Assembly (NCBI GenBank): GCA_001820255.1
Contig: MHPA01000030.1
Span: forward strand, 15,189 to 33,356
Origin: Candidatus Staskawiczbacteria bacterium RIFCSPLOWO2_01_FULL_38_12b
Lineage (GTDB): Bacteria; Patescibacteriota; Minisyncoccia; Minisyncoccales; Staskawiczbacteraceae
DNA length: 18,168 nt
Direction: 5' to 3'
Shown piece after piece: positions 12,199 through 18,168 of this stretch (within the stretch, counting starts at the first letter, position 1; every line of letters starts with the position of its first letter). The notes under the pieces are model-generated. The model did no database searches, was not told the DNA's origin, and saw only the letters and a list, made by a program, of their open reading frames with translations. A program made the translations under genes and the position numbers.

Positions 12199-12621
12199 AT
12201 GAAAAAGGTTTTTTTAGTTTTTTTCGCCTCATTAGCCCTTTTATTTTTATTTTCAGGAATGGTTCAAGCGGCGGCGGTATGCACAGATTCTGAAGCAACA
12301 GGCTTTGTCCCTTGCGGGGTAAAATTAAATGCGGATGGAAAAACCCTCGCTTGTCCCTGTGAATTGGGCCATTTTTTTATCATGCTTTTAAGAGTGTATA
12401 AATTTGCCGTGTATACGGTAGCCCTCCCTTTGGCGGGATTGATGATCGTATTTGGGGGTGTATTAATGCTCGTTTCGGCTGGAAACCCCGGATTGGCAGA
12501 TAAGGGTAAAAATTTGATAAAGTATGCTATCATCTCCTTGATTTTAATTTTCAGCTCTTGGCTCATTATTGATGTAGTATTAAAGACAATAGGATATCCA
12601 TTGAAATGGTATGATATCTAA
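12199..12621 (+). CDS. TrbC/VirB2-like pilin family membrane protein
   Basis: A 140-residue protein with a signal peptide (MKKVFLVFFASLALLFLFSG..., probable cleavage after VQA near residue 24), a short exported segment with four Cys (VCTDSE, PCGV, LACPCEL) and two hydrophobic helices (about 60-92 and 107-132) joined by GNPGLADKGKNLIKYA. This two-helix hairpin with the loop 'G-P-...KGKN-I-YA' is typical of VirB2/TrbC-like pilin subunits of type IV secretion-like systems, frequent in CPR genomes as single genes. No other secretion gene is nearby. The four Cys suggest disulfides in the exported part, which plain VirB2 proteins lack. Confidence 0.78.
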   Translation: MKKVFLVFFASLALLFLFSGMVQAAAVCTDSEATGFVPCGVKLNADGKTLACPCELGHFFIMLLRVYKFAVYTVALPLAGLMIVFGGVLMLVSAGNPGLADKGKNLIKYAIISLILIFSSWLIIDVVLKTIGYPLKWYDI

Positions 12622-12690
12622 TTCCCTTGAATTATGAGTGGAGGTCGCTTTATCTGGATAAAACCTACCCCTTAATCTAAAATAAAAATT

Positions 12691-12762
12691 GCCTCCATAG
12701 CTTAGTCGGCAAAGCAGCGGACTCTTAATCCGTGGACCCAAGTTCGATTCTTGGTGGAGGCA
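12691..12762 (+). tRNA. tRNA-Lys(CTT)
   Basis: Acceptor GCCTCCA pairs with TGGAGGC, A73 follows, and the next bases are CCT, so CCA is not fully encoded. D-arm contains AGTCGGCAA, anticodon arm GCGGA-CTCTTAA-TCCGT gives anticodon CTT, T-arm CCAAG-TTCGATT-CTTGG. Every arm folds without mismatch. It has no tRNA halves around it. Confidence 0.95.
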
Positions 12763-12819
12763 CCTGTTTTACTGGACAAATAGCCTAAAATAAAGTATCA
12801 TTCATATTATTAATTAATC

Positions 12820-12841
12820 GAGGTAGCCGGAAGCTAACTTC
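12820..12841 (+). promoter_or_regulatory. Leader hairpin before rpsO
   Basis: GAGGTAGC-CGGAA-GCTAACTTC forms a hairpin with one bulge ending 10 nt before the rpsO ATG. S15 binds its own mRNA leader in several bacteria using varied structures; autoregulation here is inference. No other ribosome binding site is evident between it and the ATG. Confidence 0.45.
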
Positions 12842-12851
12842 AAAAAATTTC

Positions 12852-13118
12852 ATGCTAAAAAAAGAAACAAAAACGGAAATTGTTAAAAAACACGGCATCC
12901 ATCAAAAAGATACCGGTTCTTCTGATGTGCAAATTGCGTTATTATCAGAAGAAATAGACGCTCTGGTATTACACTTAAAAGAGCATCCAAAAGATTTACA
13001 TTCAAAACGGGGATTAATCAGAATGGTAATAAAAAGGAAAAAATTATTGAGCTATTTGAAAGGAGAGGACGAAAAACGATATAAAGACATTGTCAAAAAA
13101 ATAGGCCTCAAAAAATAG
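12852..13118 (+). CDS. rpsO: 30S ribosomal protein S15
   Basis: S15 binds 16S rRNA in the central domain and helps assemble the small-subunit platform. The 88-residue product has standard length and the family core: HQKDTGSSDVQIALLSEEIDAL, then HLKEHPKDLHSKRGL and KRKKLLSYLKGEDEKRYKDIVKKIGLKK. The conserved HxxDTGS and H-x-K-D-x-H-S-R/K-RGL motifs that contact rRNA are present. The gene starts at ATG 12852. It is followed by the NYN gene after about 11 nt and then by pnp, the order rpsO-pnp being common in bacteria with the NYN gene as an extra. Confidence 0.97.
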   Translation: MLKKETKTEIVKKHGIHQKDTGSSDVQIALLSEEIDALVLHLKEHPKDLHSKRGLIRMVIKRKKLLSYLKGEDEKRYKDIVKKIGLKK

Positions 13119-13129
13119 CACTATTGACC

Positions 13130-13630
13130 ATGCAAAAACCCAAAGAACAACGAGTTGAAGTATTGATAGACGTGCAGAATTTGTACTATTCGGCGCGGAA
13201 TTTGTACGGACAAAAAGTGAATTTTTCGGAAGTATTAAAAACTGGAGTGTCGGGCAGAAAATTCATCAGGGCTTTTGCCTATGTGGTGCGCACAAAAACT
13301 GGCGAAGAAAAGCCTTTTTTTGATGCACTGACCAAGCTTGGCATTGAAACAAGGGTGCGGGATTTACAGGAATTTTATGGCGGAGCCAAAAAAGCTGATT
13401 GGGACGTTGGAATTGTCATTGACGCTATACGAACTGCCGCCAGCCTGGACGTGATCGTGCTGGCTTCCGGCGATGGAGACTTTATTCCCTTGGTGGAATA
13501 TTTAAAAAACCAGGGTAAACGGGTGGAAATACTATCATTTGGAAAAACCACTTCGTTAAAATTGAAAGAAGCCGCCGATGAATTTATAGATTTAGACTTG
13601 GAACCGGAAAAGTTCTTGTTAAAAAAATGA
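13130..13630 (+). CDS. NYN-domain (LabA/DUF88-like) putative ribonuclease
   Basis: A 166-residue protein of the PIN-like NYN fold. The acidic metal-site residues are in order: Asp14 in VLIDVQNLYYSA, Asp92 in ADWDVGIVIDAI (with Asp98) and Asp115/Asp117 in LASGDGDFIPLVEYL. The closing block GKRVEILSFG is the usual LabA-type strand. This set predicts metal-dependent RNase activity, though few relatives have been tested. A TTG at 13124 is also in frame; ATG 13130 is preferred. It lies 11 nt after rpsO and upstream of pnp on the same strand, so a role in RNA turnover with PNPase is a reasonable inference. Confidence 0.88.
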   Translation: MQKPKEQRVEVLIDVQNLYYSARNLYGQKVNFSEVLKTGVSGRKFIRAFAYVVRTKTGEEKPFFDALTKLGIETRVRDLQEFYGGAKKADWDVGIVIDAIRTAASLDVIVLASGDGDFIPLVEYLKNQGKRVEILSFGKTTSLKLKEAADEFIDLDLEPEKFLLKK

Positions 13631-13764
13631 AACATGATAAGCAATATGCAAAAGTGGCCCAACATACTTAAGTACGATTTATACATTTGACGGAAAAACA
13701 TATGCAATGGGGCAGATTATTAATGAATTCACAAAAGAACCGATAAATTAAAAATAAATAAACA
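13631..13764 (+). other. Spacer with a possible decayed coding fragment
   Basis: No complete gene is seen. A start-less reading frame that closes with TAA at about 13750 reads TYLSTIYTFDGKTYAMGQII and continues NEFTKEPIN, which looks protein-like. A neighbouring frame reads KHDKQYAKVAQH just before it. Together they could be a frameshifted small gene, but the evidence is thin. Confidence 0.25.
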
Positions 13765-13851
13765 CGACGCCAATTTATCAATGACACCCTAATGTACTAA
13801 TATGTTGCAAAACATATTCGTGAATTAGTGTGCGATTAAAAATTGGTGTCG
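13765..13851 (+). promoter_or_regulatory. Extended leader hairpin upstream of pnp
   Basis: A single long hairpin: CGACGCCAATTT (13765-13776) with AAATTGGTGTCG (13840-13851), one G-U; ACAC-CC-TAAT (13784-13793) with ATTAGTGT (13824-13831), a 2-nt bulge; AATATGTT (13799-13806) with AACATATT (13811-13818) closed by a GCAA tetraloop. Internal loops are nearly symmetric. It ends 9 nt before ATG 13861. A comparable double-stranded leader in E. coli pnp is the RNase III/PNPase autoregulation site. Confidence 0.75.
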
Positions 13852-13860
13852 CTACAAAAA

Positions 13861-15978
13861 ATGATAAAAGATACATTTGAGTTGCCAATTGGCGATAAAA
13901 CTCTAAAAATCCAGATGACTAATTGGGCCGAGCAAGCGTCTGGTTCATGCTTGGTGAGTCTTGGCGAAACCGTGGTCATGACTACGGCCATGATGTCAGA
14001 AAAAAATACTGACGACAAAGATTTTTTTCCTTTAAGCGTTGACTACGAAGAAAAGTTTTACGCAGCAGGGAAAATTTTAGGTTCTCGATTTTTAAAAAGA
14101 GAGTCGCGACCTTCTGATGAGGCGATATTATTATCAAGAATGATTGACCGGGCGGTGCGTCCCCTTTTCCCGATAGACTTTAAAAAAGAAATACAAATTA
14201 TTGCCACCTGCGTATCGTTTGACGGCGAAAACGACCCGGATATTATCAGCATGATTGCCGGATCTTTGGCATTGGCAATTTCAAACATTCCCTGGAACGG
14301 CCCTCTGGCAGCCGTTAAAGTAGGTAAAGTTGACGGCAAGTTTGTATTAAATCCAACGTATAAAGAGCGTGATGCCAGCCAATTTGAATTAACCTTGTCG
14401 GCTATTGAGCATGAAGGTGAAATTTTGATTAACATGATTGAAATGGGGGCTCGCGAAGTTTCAGAAGAGCAGGTTATGGAAGCTTATGAATTTGCCAAAA
14501 AGGCGCTTATGCAAATTATTGATTTTCAAAAAACGATCGTGGCCAAAGTCGGCGTTAAAAAAGCCGAATTTAACCCAGCCGTAGAAAGCGAAATACACAA
14601 AGACATTACTGAATTTTTGGGCCAAAAATTAGATGATGCCATTACTAATGCAAAACCTGGAGAAAAAAACCTTGGCGAGGCAGAGGCGCTTCGCTATGAA
14701 TTAGCGGCCTATATTAAAGAAAAATATCCTAATCAGCAAAAAGAAAAACAAGTCTTGCCGTTTTTTGAAAAAGAAATGGAACGGATTATTATCAGAAACA
14801 TTCTTGAAAAAAACCAGCGGCCTGATGGCAGAAAATCCGATGAAATTAGAAACTTGGTGGCGGAAATCGCACTGTTGCCCCGAACCCACGGAAGTGCCAT
14901 GTTCCATCGAGGATTAACCAAAGTGCTGTCTATTTTAACCTTGGGCGGGCCGGGCGACCAGCAATTGCTGGACGGAATGGAAATAGAGGGTAAAAAACGG
15001 TTTATGCACCACTACAATTTCCCTCCATTTTCTACGGGAGAAACCGGATTTATGCGCGGACCGAAGCGCCGGGAAATCGGCCACGGCCATTTAGCCGAAA
15101 AAGCTTTACTGCCATTAATTCCAGATCCAAAAGAATTTCCTTACACCATCAGGATTGTTTCCGAAGCGTTGTCAAGCAACGGATCAACTTCCATGGCATC
15201 GGTATGTGCGGCAACCTTGGCATTAATGGATGCCGGCGTACCGATAAAAAGCCCTGCCGCGGGTATTTCTATAGGATTAGCAAAAGATGAGGTATCGGGA
15301 AAGTATAAAGTATTAACCGACATCCAGGGCCCCGAAGACCACTTTGGTGATATGGATTTTAAAGTGGCTGGAACCAAAAACGGCATCACGGCGATTCAAA
15401 TGGATATCAAGATAAATGGCATCAATAAAGACATCTTAAAAGAGGCTTTGGAAAAAGCAAAAGATGCAAGATTGAAAATTCTTGGTATAATAAGTGAAAC
15501 CATCGCAGAGCCACGGAAAAATCTTTCCCAGTACGCACCAAAAATTCTATCCTTTATGATAAACCCCGCAAAGATCGGGGAAGTGGTAGGTCCGAAGGGA
15601 AGCGTGATTAATAAACTCATTGAAGAATTTGATGTTGCCATAGACATTGAAGATTCGGGACTGGTATTTATTACCGGCCAAAACCAAATGTTAGTTGACG
15701 GCTGTGTCGCAAGAATCAAGGGCATGGTAAAAGAGGTTGAAGTAGGAGAGGTTTTTCAAGGAACCGTCAGAAAAATTATGGATTTTGGCGCCTTTGTTGA
15801 TTTAATTCCCGGACAATCGGGCCTGGTGCATATTTCTAAATTCGTCCCAAACCAAATTAAAAGCGTAAAAGATGTCGTACGCGAAGGCGAGGTGATTCCG
15901 GTAAAAGTCATCGGTATTGATGAATTGGGAAGAATTAATCTTTCAGCTATAGACGCCGGATTTAAACCAAAAAAGTAA
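13861..15978 (+). CDS. pnp: Polyribonucleotide nucleotidyltransferase (PNPase)
   Basis: PNPase degrades RNA 3' to 5' by phosphorolysis as a homotrimer. The 705 residues match the usual length. Domains: first RNase PH fold (about 1-215) with LGETVVMTT and REIS-type core residues FLKRESRPSDEAILLSRMI; helical linker; second RNase PH fold (about 310-545) with the catalytic block FMRGPKRREIGHGHLAEKAL and SNGSTSMASVCAATLALMDA; KH domain with IGEVVGPKGSVINKL (about 568-586); S1 domain with GTVRKIMDFGAFVDLIPG (about 630-700). TTG 13843 and GTG 13846 are in frame upstream but lie within the arm of the leader hairpin; ATG 13861 fits the family N-terminus. Confidence 0.97.
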   Translation: MIKDTFELPIGDKTLKIQMTNWAEQASGSCLVSLGETVVMTTAMMSEKNTDDKDFFPLSVDYEEKFYAAGKILGSRFLKRESRPSDEAILLSRMIDRAVRPLFPIDFKKEIQIIATCVSFDGENDPDIISMIAGSLALAISNIPWNGPLAAVKVGKVDGKFVLNPTYKERDASQFELTLSAIEHEGEILINMIEMGAREVSEEQVMEAYEFAKKALMQIIDFQKTIVAKVGVKKAEFNPAVESEIHKDITEFLGQKLDDAITNAKPGEKNLGEAEALRYELAAYIKEKYPNQQKEKQVLPFFEKEMERIIIRNILEKNQRPDGRKSDEIRNLVAEIALLPRTHGSAMFHRGLTKVLSILTLGGPGDQQLLDGMEIEGKKRFMHHYNFPPFSTGETGFMRGPKRREIGHGHLAEKALLPLIPDPKEFPYTIRIVSEALSSNGSTSMASVCAATLALMDAGVPIKSPAAGISIGLAKDEVSGKYKVLTDIQGPEDHFGDMDFKVAGTKNGITAIQMDIKINGINKDILKEALEKAKDARLKILGIISETIAEPRKNLSQYAPKILSFMINPAKIGEVVGPKGSVINKLIEEFDVAIDIEDSGLVFITGQNQMLVDGCVARIKGMVKEVEVGEVFQGTVRKIMDFGAFVDLIPGQSGLVHISKFVPNQIKSVKDVVREGEVIPVKVIGIDELGRINLSAIDAGFKPKK

Positions 15979-16072
15979 AGACTAATTTGAAATTATTAAA
16001 TATTTAAAACTTCAAAGTTTTACTTTGTTAAAATTTTGATACTTACTTATTGAAAATTCAAAATTCGTTGGT

Positions 16073-17266
16073 ATGGCTACAAACAATCAAGTATTACAAG
16101 AAAAGGATTTTTTACAAAGAATGAACGTAAGGACGATGAGAAAAGACCTTGCAAAACTAAGAGAAGCCGATTCTTTGCAAGAAAGAAAGAAAATCAGCCA
16201 AACATCTGATGCGATTGATTATTCAAAAGAGTCCTTTGTTGCTAAAGAAAACACCATAACCCCGCCTGTCATAAAAAAAGAAACTGATACAAATTCCCCG
16301 CCAGCCACACAAGATGTCGTGCCAAAAAAACTGCCAGAAAAACCGGTGCAAATCACGCCAGAAAACGCTTTAATAGAAAAGATCATAGAAAATAATTTCA
16401 AAGAAAATACTCCCAAAAAAGAACCGGCGCCAGACTTGCCTCAAAACGAATTAATAGAAAAAACTTTTGAAGAAAACACCAGAAAAGAAGGTGATGTTGA
16501 AAGAAAAATCAAGGAATATGCGACCGAAGAAGAAAAGCAACACATTTTCCTGCTTACATCCCAGCGTTTTACTTTAGAAAATCAACTACAAAAAAATCGG
16601 CAGGCAAAAAAACCTTCCTCGCTATCAGAAAAAAATGCGCTGTTGCTATCGCAAAAAAGTTGGCAAAAAAAATTAGACCCCCTCATTGACGAAGAACAAA
16701 AAAACAACGCACGGCAAAACACCATTCAACAAACCATTGACACTTCAAACGACCCCTCCCAAAAACAATCATTGGAAAGAGAAGCATCGATATTAGAAGA
16801 ACAAAAACAGGCGATAGAAAAAAAGCGATGGGTCATAGAAACACCATTAAAACAATTAGAGGATGATATTAAAAAGTTAGACGAAGGTTTTAAACAATCT
16901 GATGATGGGGAAAATAATCTGAAAAAAGAAATTGAGAATATTGACCGTTCTTTAGAAGTTGTTTATGCTACGGTTTCACAGCGAGAAGCCGCATTAAAAG
17001 GAGAATCGGCCAGGATGACGCAAGTAAAACCCCATCAAATTCCAACCCAAATCAAGCCTAGCCTAGAACACCAAGCCCCAAAACCAACCCACCAAACGCA
17101 ACATCCAAAAAGAGAACCTTTGGCCTCAAAACCTGCCTTTGCCAAAACTTCTGGCACGGCAATGGAAAAACTGAGCAAAGCAACAGAAATTGAACAAATA
17201 CAAAGAAAAAAATTTATGGAGGATGTTGAAAGATGGGCAGCAGCCACCAAGCAACCGGAACATTAG
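16073..17266 (+). CDS. Hydrophilic coiled-coil hypothetical protein
   Basis: A 397-residue protein, very rich in Lys, Glu and Gln, with no signal peptide or membrane segment. Residues 1-40 (LQEKDFLQRMNVRTMRKDLAKLREAD) form a basic helix. Residues 50-140 are Pro/Thr/Lys-rich with the short repeat 'ALIEKIIENNFKENTPKKEPAPDLPQN' style units: NALIEKIIENNFKENT and NELIEKTFEENTRKE. Residues 140-305 look like a long coiled coil, and 310-360 are Pro/Gln/His-rich and probably unstructured. It could be a scaffold or envelope-associated protein; no family is recognised. Its TAG stop coincides with the first bases of the MITE-like element at 17264, so the native C-terminus may have been cut by the insertion. 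Confidence 0.75.
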   Translation: MATNNQVLQEKDFLQRMNVRTMRKDLAKLREADSLQERKKISQTSDAIDYSKESFVAKENTITPPVIKKETDTNSPPATQDVVPKKLPEKPVQITPENALIEKIIENNFKENTPKKEPAPDLPQNELIEKTFEENTRKEGDVERKIKEYATEEEKQHIFLLTSQRFTLENQLQKNRQAKKPSSLSEKNALLLSQKSWQKKLDPLIDEEQKNNARQNTIQQTIDTSNDPSQKQSLEREASILEEQKQAIEKKRWVIETPLKQLEDDIKKLDEGFKQSDDGENNLKKEIENIDRSLEVVYATVSQREAALKGESARMTQVKPHQIPTQIKPSLEHQAPKPTHQTQHPKREPLASKPAFAKTSGTAMEKLSKATEIEQIQRKKFMEDVERWAAATKQPEH

Positions 17267-17523
17267 ACCTACTGATTAAAGGTTTCCGTAGGTAAAATGA
17301 TAAAATGCAACCTTCGGGATGTCCTGCGGGTCAAGCAGAACGAAAGTTTGATAGAATTTCGAGGTTTAGCTTTAGCTAAGCTGAGAAATTATATCTAATA
17401 TAATTAATCACTCGGTCGGAATGATAAATTGCGATTTCTCATTCCTCCCTCCTTCATAATTATAGCAAATTTGCAGTTGAAATTTTAGTATTTTGGTAGG
17501 AAAATCTTTGATCAGTAGGTCTA
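17264..17523. mobile_element. MITE-like element with long terminal inverted repeats
   Basis: TAGACCTACTGAT (17264-17276) recurs as its exact reverse complement at 17511-17523, and similarity continues inward (21 of the first 25 positions match; weaker to about 48 nt). The 260-bp interior holds no ORF of note but has hairpins: AATTTC...GAAATT (about 17356-17391) and GGAATGA...TCATTCC (about 17418-17446). The ends begin with TA, so a TA target duplication, as made by IS630/Tc1-type transposases, is possible. No second copy or transposase is in the window. Confidence 0.7.
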
Positions 17524-17555
17524 TTAAATAAAAAAAGAATTTAACCAACATATCA

Positions 17556-17918
17556 ATGAATAAAGAATTAAAAAAAACACTTGCTCAGACTTTGGAAAAA
17601 GAAAAGGCCGCCTTAGAAAAAGAACTGGAAAGTTTCGCCACCGAGGATAAAAATATTAAAGGTAATTGGGATGCAAAGCGCATTAATACCGAAGACACCG
17701 ACATGGAAGAAAAAGCAGATGAACTTGAAGAATATGATAATTTATTATCTTTGGAACATAGTTTGGAATTACGGCTAAAAGACGTTACTTTGGCTATGGA
17801 AAAAATGGCTGGTGGCAAATACGGGGTATGCGAAAAATGCGGCAAAGAAATTGAACAGAAAAGACTGATGGTCTGCCCTGAAGCAAAACTTTGCATCAAG
17901 TGCAACGAAATCAAGTAG
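17556..17918 (+). CDS. DksA/TraR-family C4 zinc-finger protein
   Basis: A 120-residue protein: an N-terminal coiled coil (1-80, rich in Glu/Lys, with DTDMEEKADELEEYD) and a C-terminal zinc finger with Cys92-x2-Cys95 and Cys113-x2-Cys116 (GVCEKCGKEIEQKRL...LCIKCNEIK). The family binds the RNA polymerase secondary channel and modulates initiation, in Proteobacteria together with ppGpp. The coiled-coil tip lacks the DxxDxA motif of DksA in its exact form (it has a DTDMEEKAD stretch), so activity may differ. The start is ATG 17556. The MITE-like element ends 32 nt upstream and so may supply or displace the promoter. Confidence 0.88.
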   Translation: MNKELKKTLAQTLEKEKAALEKELESFATEDKNIKGNWDAKRINTEDTDMEEKADELEEYDNLLSLEHSLELRLKDVTLAMEKMAGGKYGVCEKCGKEIEQKRLMVCPEAKLCIKCNEIK

Positions 17919-17952
17919 CCCTACGAATTACGAATTTAAGCGAATTACGAAT

Positions 17953-17989
17953 AAAAAAACCACACCAAAATGGGTGCGGTTTTTGTTGT
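17953..17989 (+). terminator. Rho-independent terminator after the DksA-like gene
   Basis: AAAAACCACACC pairs with GGGTGCGGTTTTT (one mismatch) around CAAAAT, followed by TTTGTTGTTT. It lies about 35 nt after the stop codon. Just before it are CGAATTACGAAT word repeats (17924-17951). Confidence 0.85.
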
Positions 17990-18001
17990 TTGACTTATTG
18001 C

Positions 18002-18118
18002 CTGTGAATTACGAAATGCTCGTTTGAGAAGACTTTTCGGGTCTTTTTTCCAAATTTGAGCTATAAATTTGCTATAATTTTTTCCCGTAGCCGTAGGCTA
18101 CTGTGAATTACGAAATGC
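18002..18118. repeat. 18-bp direct repeat
   Basis: CTGTGAATTACGAAATGC occurs at 18002-18019 and again, identical, at 18101-18118, 99 bp apart. The core GAATTACGAA is shared with the word repeats at 17924-17951. The second copy contains possible GTG and ATG starts of the gene that follows. Confidence 0.8.
18070..18078 (+). promoter_or_regulatory. Extended -10 promoter TGCTATAAT
   Basis: TGCTATAAT has its -10 box at 18073-18078, the same extended form as at 9306-9314. No clear -35 box is present. It would start transcription about 30 nt before the open frame at 18115. Confidence 0.6.
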
Positions 18119-18168
18119 AATATCGGTCTGAAAATTTGGACGATTCAAACACGCTTTGGATCAGCCAA
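18115..18168 (+). CDS. Possible start of a gene running off the window
   Basis: From ATG 18115 the frame stays open to the edge: MQYRSENLDDSNTLWISQ. A GTG at 18103 is also in frame. It follows a TGCTATAAT promoter by about 37 nt. Eighteen residues are too few for any family call. Confidence 0.35.
   Translation, partial: MQYRSENLDDSNTLWISQ

Overview
The window looks like a chromosomal segment of a Candidatus Patescibacteria (CPR) bacterium, most likely of the Parcubacteria branch. This is inferred from the compact AT-rich DNA, very short proteins, CPR-type NusA, PNPase and S15, a DUF5671-like membrane protein, a VirB2-like pilin protein, tRNA genes without encoded CCA next to a CCA-adding enzyme gene, and intergenic spacers full of short AT-rich words and GC-rich palindromes. 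No rRNA, CRISPR array or intact transposase was seen.

Layout. Positions 1-2660 (minus strand) form an accessory stretch: a truncated peptidase E-like gene, a small Cys-containing protein, a RelE/ParE-type toxin with its antitoxin, REP-like repeats, a retropepsin-like aspartic protease with a small partner, and an HNH endonuclease. Positions 2664-6250 (minus) hold a K+-independent H+-pyrophosphatase and nusA, separated by a chain of hairpins. Positions 6539-9278 (minus) hold a small conserved hypothetical gene, a two-gene membrane-protein cassette with a strong promoter, ribosome binding sites and terminator, a YraN-family nuclease-fold gene and a DUF5671-like membrane protein. Positions 9321-10027 (minus) hold three intact tRNAs (Ala-CGC, Pro-CGG, Pro-GGG) among tRNA-like half genes, followed upstream by the CCA-adding enzyme gene (10211-11746). 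From 11942 to the end everything is on the plus strand: tRNA-Arg(TCG) inside another tRNA-like pair of halves, a pilin-like protein, tRNA-Lys(CTT), rpsO, a NYN-domain gene, pnp, a coiled-coil protein, a 260-bp MITE-like element and a DksA/TraR-type zinc-finger gene.

The most unusual signal is at the tRNAs. Three intact tRNAs (Ala-CGC, Pro-GGG, Arg-TCG) each lie between a 5' half and a 3' half of a second, related tRNA. The outer acceptor strands remain complementary over 7 pairs across about 230-290 nt, and each inner tRNA is bracketed by short inverted repeats. These could be nested or interrupted tRNA genes, or eroded tandem copies; the sequence alone does not decide.

A second theme is repeat DNA inside genes. 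A GC-rich palindrome sits in the T-loop of a tRNA half, and related or other repeat-like sequence appears in frame in hppA, yraN and (twice) the CCA-adding enzyme gene. This resembles the protein-coding palindromic elements of Rickettsia. A third theme is RNA decay: rpsO, a NYN RNase-fold gene and pnp are co-oriented, and pnp is preceded by an extended hairpin that ends 9 nt before its ATG.
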